Program-made: the position numbers and the translations under genes
In this document: in pieces, positions 5,204 to 5,532 of the stretch
Position numbering within the stretch: the stretch's first letter is position 1
Layout: each line of letters opens with the position of its first letter
Notes under the pieces: generated by a model
Database searches by the model: none
What the model was told of the DNA's origin: nothing
What the model saw: only the letters and a program-made list of their open reading frames with translations
Assembly: GCA_020353135.1 (NCBI GenBank)
Contig: CP070688.1
Location: forward strand, 1,624,417 to 1,629,948
Length of the DNA: 5,532 nucleotides
Origin: Chloroflexota bacterium
GTDB taxonomy: Bacteria > Chloroflexota > Anaerolineae > Promineifilales > Promineifilaceae
Direction of reading: 5' to 3'

Positions 5204-5532
5204 ATGCCCGGCGACTTACTACAAAGCAAGCTATTTATGCCGCCGTTGCGGCCGATGTTGGTCGCCCGTCCGCGGTTATTGGCCCGGCTGGATCGCGGTC
5301 TGGCCGAACGCTGTAGCCTGGCCCTCGTCTCGGCCCCGGCCGGCTTCGGCAAGACGACGCTGATCGCCGCTTGGGGAGCCCATCTGGCGCAGTCCGAGCA
5401 GCCCGCCGCCCGCCTGTGCTGGCTTTCGTTGGACGAGGATGACAACGATCCGCGACTGTTCTTCAGCTACGTGGCCGCCGCCATTGGCCAGCCAGAGGGC
5501 GTAGGAACGTCGATCCAGGATCTGCTGGCCGC
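5204..5532 (+). CDS. MalT-type STAND ATPase / LuxR-family transcriptional regulator (partial, N-terminus only)
   Basis: The first 109 codons are present and the gene runs off the right edge. The start ATG 5204 is the first in frame after a TAA at 5195-5197, and the product begins MPGDLLQSKLFMPPLRPMLV (1-20), the standard opening of MalT-like regulators (LLxxKLxxPPxRPxLV followed by RPRLLxRL). A P-loop, SAPAGFGKTTL (43-53, Lys50), follows. The segment WLSLDEDDNDPRLFFSYVAAAI (73-94) is the characteristic motif after Walker A in this family. Full-length members are usually about 900 residues, with an NB-ARC-like ATPase, TPR-like repeats and a C-terminal LuxR helix-turn-helix; those parts are outside the window, so the DNA-binding domain is inferred. 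Such proteins switch on transcription after binding an inducer and ATP; the inducer is unknown. The start appears leaderless, with no ribosome binding site. Confidence 0.9.
   Translation, partial: MPGDLLQSKLFMPPLRPMLVARPRLLARLDRGLAERCSLALVSAPAGFGKTTLIAAWGAHLAQSEQPAARLCWLSLDEDDNDPRLFFSYVAAAIGQPEGVGTSIQDLLA

Noticed and set aside
3765..5363. A 532-codon rightward open frame spanning the intergenic region, the racemase and the regulator start
   Set aside because: It runs out of frame through two recognisable genes and several repeats, and its translation contains the repeat-derived peptide MPAKAGIH; it is open only because of high GC content.

Overview
The window looks like a piece of a GC-rich bacterial chromosome, most likely an environmental Chloroflexota (Anaerolineae/Caldilineae-type) genome. 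The clues are the N-terminus of a large MalT-type STAND/LuxR regulator (a class heavily expanded in that phylum), a family S33-type secreted hydrolase, an ExeM/NucH-type secreted nuclease with a lamin-tail domain, and an intergenic tract of degenerate purine-rich heptamers. The phylum assignment is inference; nothing here is a phylogenetic marker.

Layout. Two genes read leftward: a secreted alpha/beta hydrolase (1-756, C-terminus beyond the left edge) and a secreted lamin-tail/OB-fold/endonuclease-exonuclease-phosphatase nuclease (1045-3555, complete). They are separated by 288 bp holding a strong 13-bp-stem hairpin, probably the nuclease terminator, and one decayed palindromic repeat. A long divergent intergenic region follows (3556-4410, about 855 bp). 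It contains a candidate nuclease promoter, a tandem 15-bp dyad repeat in the nuclease leader, a near-consensus rightward promoter with no convincing gene behind it, a heptamer tandem-repeat tract, a 14-bp direct repeat with related inverted copies, and two copies of a dispersed palindromic repeat. Two genes then read rightward: an aspartate/glutamate-racemase-family protein (4411-5100, complete) and the first 109 codons of a STAND/LuxR-type ATPase regulator (5204-5532, cut by the right edge). The regulator appears to be expressed from a leaderless transcript.

How the genes fit together. The two leftward genes encode exported hydrolases acting on peptides or esters and on nucleic acids, which suits a heterotroph scavenging extracellular polymers. 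The racemase-like protein and the regulator have no evident link to them and probably belong to separate transcription units. I see no CRISPR, tRNA, rRNA, transposase, phage or defence module. No convincing undescribed multi-gene system is visible; the points worth a second look are the atypical racemase active site, the leaderless regulator start and the unusually structured intergenic region.
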